64,000 nt of DNA from Solea solea (Eukaryota; Chordata; Actinopteri; Pleuronectiformes; Soleidae): positions 6,611,186 to 6,675,185 of the forward strand of contig NC_081144.1 of assembly GCF_958295425.1 (NCBI RefSeq), in the 5' to 3' direction. Below the pieces are notes generated by a model, which saw nothing but the letters and a program-made list of their open reading frames with translations, had not been told where the DNA came from and made no database searches. Shown piece after piece: positions 62,165 to 64,000 of the stretch (position 1 is the first letter of the stretch; every line of letters starts with the position of its first letter). Made by a program: the position numbers and the translations under genes.

Positions 62165-62830
62165 TCATGGCGGAAGTTTCTCTATCTTTCAACCAGACCT
62201 CAACACAAAAATGCATCTGGAAGCCAAGAGGGGTTCAGGCTGTCTCTGTTCTCTCAGTCAGGCCCCTCTTAAGCTGTCTCTTCCTGTTGTCCTTTTCATC
62301 GCCTCCTCCTCGTGCGTGTGTGTGTGTGACTTTTACTGTATATGGCAGACCTGCAGGTCAAAGTCCAAGTGCCACAGATGTAGAAGATGTTTTCAGGCCA
62401 AAAGCTGCCCCTCTGGCATCAGAACAAGTCAAGTGGACCGACGAGTAAGATCTGAAAGAACAACTGATCTAAATCCGGCTATATATGAAAGCACAGTGTG
62501 TCATTTCTGCCACTTGGGGTCTCTCAGTCAAAGCATGAACAAAAGATCTAGTTCAATGACGTCAGAAAGCAGGATTTGATCATGGGAATTGTTGTGTCTT
62601 CTGTATTTGCACTTCATGGGCAGAGCTGGATGTGAGTGATACGTGATGAGTCGTATCTGTTACTGCCAAATAAAAAGAAAAACACTGGCTAACTAGTAGA
62701 ACAGAATATTTCCTTCCTCCCTCTTCAGAGGGGGGTTTGTCCTGGAAGTCTAAGCAGAGACGAGTAAAGCGGGTGACGTCATTAAAAGGCGACCAAAATG
62801 AAACAATCCATGACCTTGATTAGAAACGGA
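62165..62830. repeat. Possible dispersed repeat (weak)
   Basis: Phrases such as GTCATTTCTGCCACTTGGGG, TCTCTCAGTCAAAGCATGAA and CACTGGCTAACTAGTAGAAC strike me as those of an interspersed fish repeat. I see no terminal repeats or target duplication, and there is no second copy in the window. The edges are guesses. The open frame 62211-62579 inside it is unrecognised. Confidence 0.3.
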
Positions 62831-64000
62831 GATTTCTATGGATTTATTTCCGAATGTAAGTATACTACGCAACAAAATGTATATTAGCCTATAAGTGCTG
62901 CATGATTATTCACTTTACAAAAAAAAAAGAACAAATTCAAATCTATTATCGATAGAGAAAAGCAATGTCCTTGGCGGTGTCTATGTAAAGAACAGGACTG
63001 TTTGAGTAGGCAACCATGAGGGAAACAAGCCACATCTGTGTGCTCAGCACATCAGGAACATCAAAGAGTGACGACAAAGGATTACGCCGAGCATGATGTG
63101 TGTGCGTGTAGGTGTTGGGTCACTCTCCAGTCACAAGGGTTAATGGCTGCAGGACGGAGGAGGCCATCGCAGTCTCCTGCCGGCCATCCATAGCGTGGCA
63201 TTTCCCTGTCAGCAGAGTTGAGTCTGGGAAGGGGGTGTTCAGTCCCACAGATAATGGGTATGAACACAGGAATAAAATTTATCATGCATATTAAACCACA
63301 AAGCGGGCCTCAGAATATACAGAGTGCATAAAATGATGCCCGGAACGTGGTGGGAAAACAAAAAGCAGGGAAGAAAACATAAAGAGAGGAAAGCCTGGGC
63401 CTGAGCCAGCACTCCCCCAGCTGGGAGATAAAGATGACTGATATCTGCTCCATTTCCAGCCCAATCTCTTTAATGCAAAGAGGAGCCAAAGCTAGGAGCA
63501 AAGAGAAAGGGGAGGGAATTGGGTGCAAGGCACAACAACTCTTTCTCCCTCGCCTCCGTTTATCTCAGCTGAATTGCAGACATCACACTCTCTTGAACAC
63601 TTTACCCTGCCTGACTTCTACGTCTCCTCCTATATCTCTGACTAACACACTCATGTCTGTGGTGGCGTCGGACAAACACCAACACCAGGTCCCTGGGTAG
63701 ATGTTCTTCCCAATGTTGCGCACAAGTAAAACGGATCGTTCAAATGCCATAATAATTGCCATGATAATCATCTCCATCCCACAGGGGTCTGAAAATGCAT
63801 ACCTGACGTGTGACATTTGTCACCCGTGACTCCTCTCTCAATCTGCATAATCACATCCCTGCCTAATTTCCATGCCTACGTGTTTTTCCTTTGCATTGTG
63901 GGTGGGAAGGGCTTGCTATGAAGACGATACCACAATATAAGAGCTGTTTCAGACTATTTCAGAAAAATCTCTTCCCCAAATTCTCATTCTCTAAGTAATG
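62831..64000. other. Non-coding DNA, no gene seen
   Basis: Unique sequence to the window end, with an A-run near 62919-62928. Open frames are short and unrecognised. Confidence 0.65.

Noticed and set aside
1..64000. CRISPR arrays, rRNA, phage or bacterial operon features
   Set aside because: No direct repeats with regular spacers, no rRNA-like sequence, and composition and repeat content are those of a vertebrate genome.

Overview
This window reads as non-coding nuclear DNA from a vertebrate, most likely a ray-finned (probably percomorph) fish. The fish assignment is an inference. It rests on long CA/GT, TA and CT microsatellites, mononucleotide runs, and decayed repeats resembling interspersed families I know from teleost genomes. 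There is no bacterial-style gene packing: the longest open frames are short, scattered on both strands, low in complexity or unrecognisable, and none forms a gene.

I find no protein-coding gene, rRNA, tRNA or CRISPR array. The window is best described as intergenic sequence, or the inside of a very large intron, near some gene I cannot name. Two short segments have the shape of internal exons (26549-26620, 72 nt; 36262-36384, 123 nt). Each has a pyrimidine-rich acceptor, a good donor, a length divisible by three and an open frame. Neither peptide is recognised, and chance splice-like pairs are expected in 64 kb, so they are leads rather than genes.

Layout: 1-9 kb is plain single-copy-looking DNA with a LINE-tail-like fragment (1196-1270), a G-quadruplex motif (5567-5589) and simple repeats. 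An internally deleted dispersed repeat lies at 9330-9512. Four CT/CA/GT microsatellites cluster at 10.8-11.3 kb and a TA/GA/G compound repeat at 13.0 kb. From 13 to 25 kb the sequence is mostly unique, with homeodomain- and SOX-like words that could mark conserved enhancers. A clean hAT-type MITE with a perfect 8-bp target duplication occupies 25301-25609. From 26 to 45 kb there are the two exon-like segments, a T/AT-rich block that could be a 3' UTR, and many simple repeats. At 45.6-45.75 kb and again at 60.2-60.3 kb are two diverged copies of one dispersed repeat, each carrying a near-consensus CTCF-like word. A 662-bp TTAA-bounded element lies at 52098-52759. A compound CA/TA microsatellite is at 58117-58218, and a cluster of three repeat fragments at 59958-60330.

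No set of genes works together here. Any function would have to be regulatory (enhancers, insulator-like sites carried by repeats) or structural. I do not see an undescribed gene system, and the most useful leads are the CTCF-bearing repeat pair, the two exon-like segments and the intact MITE.
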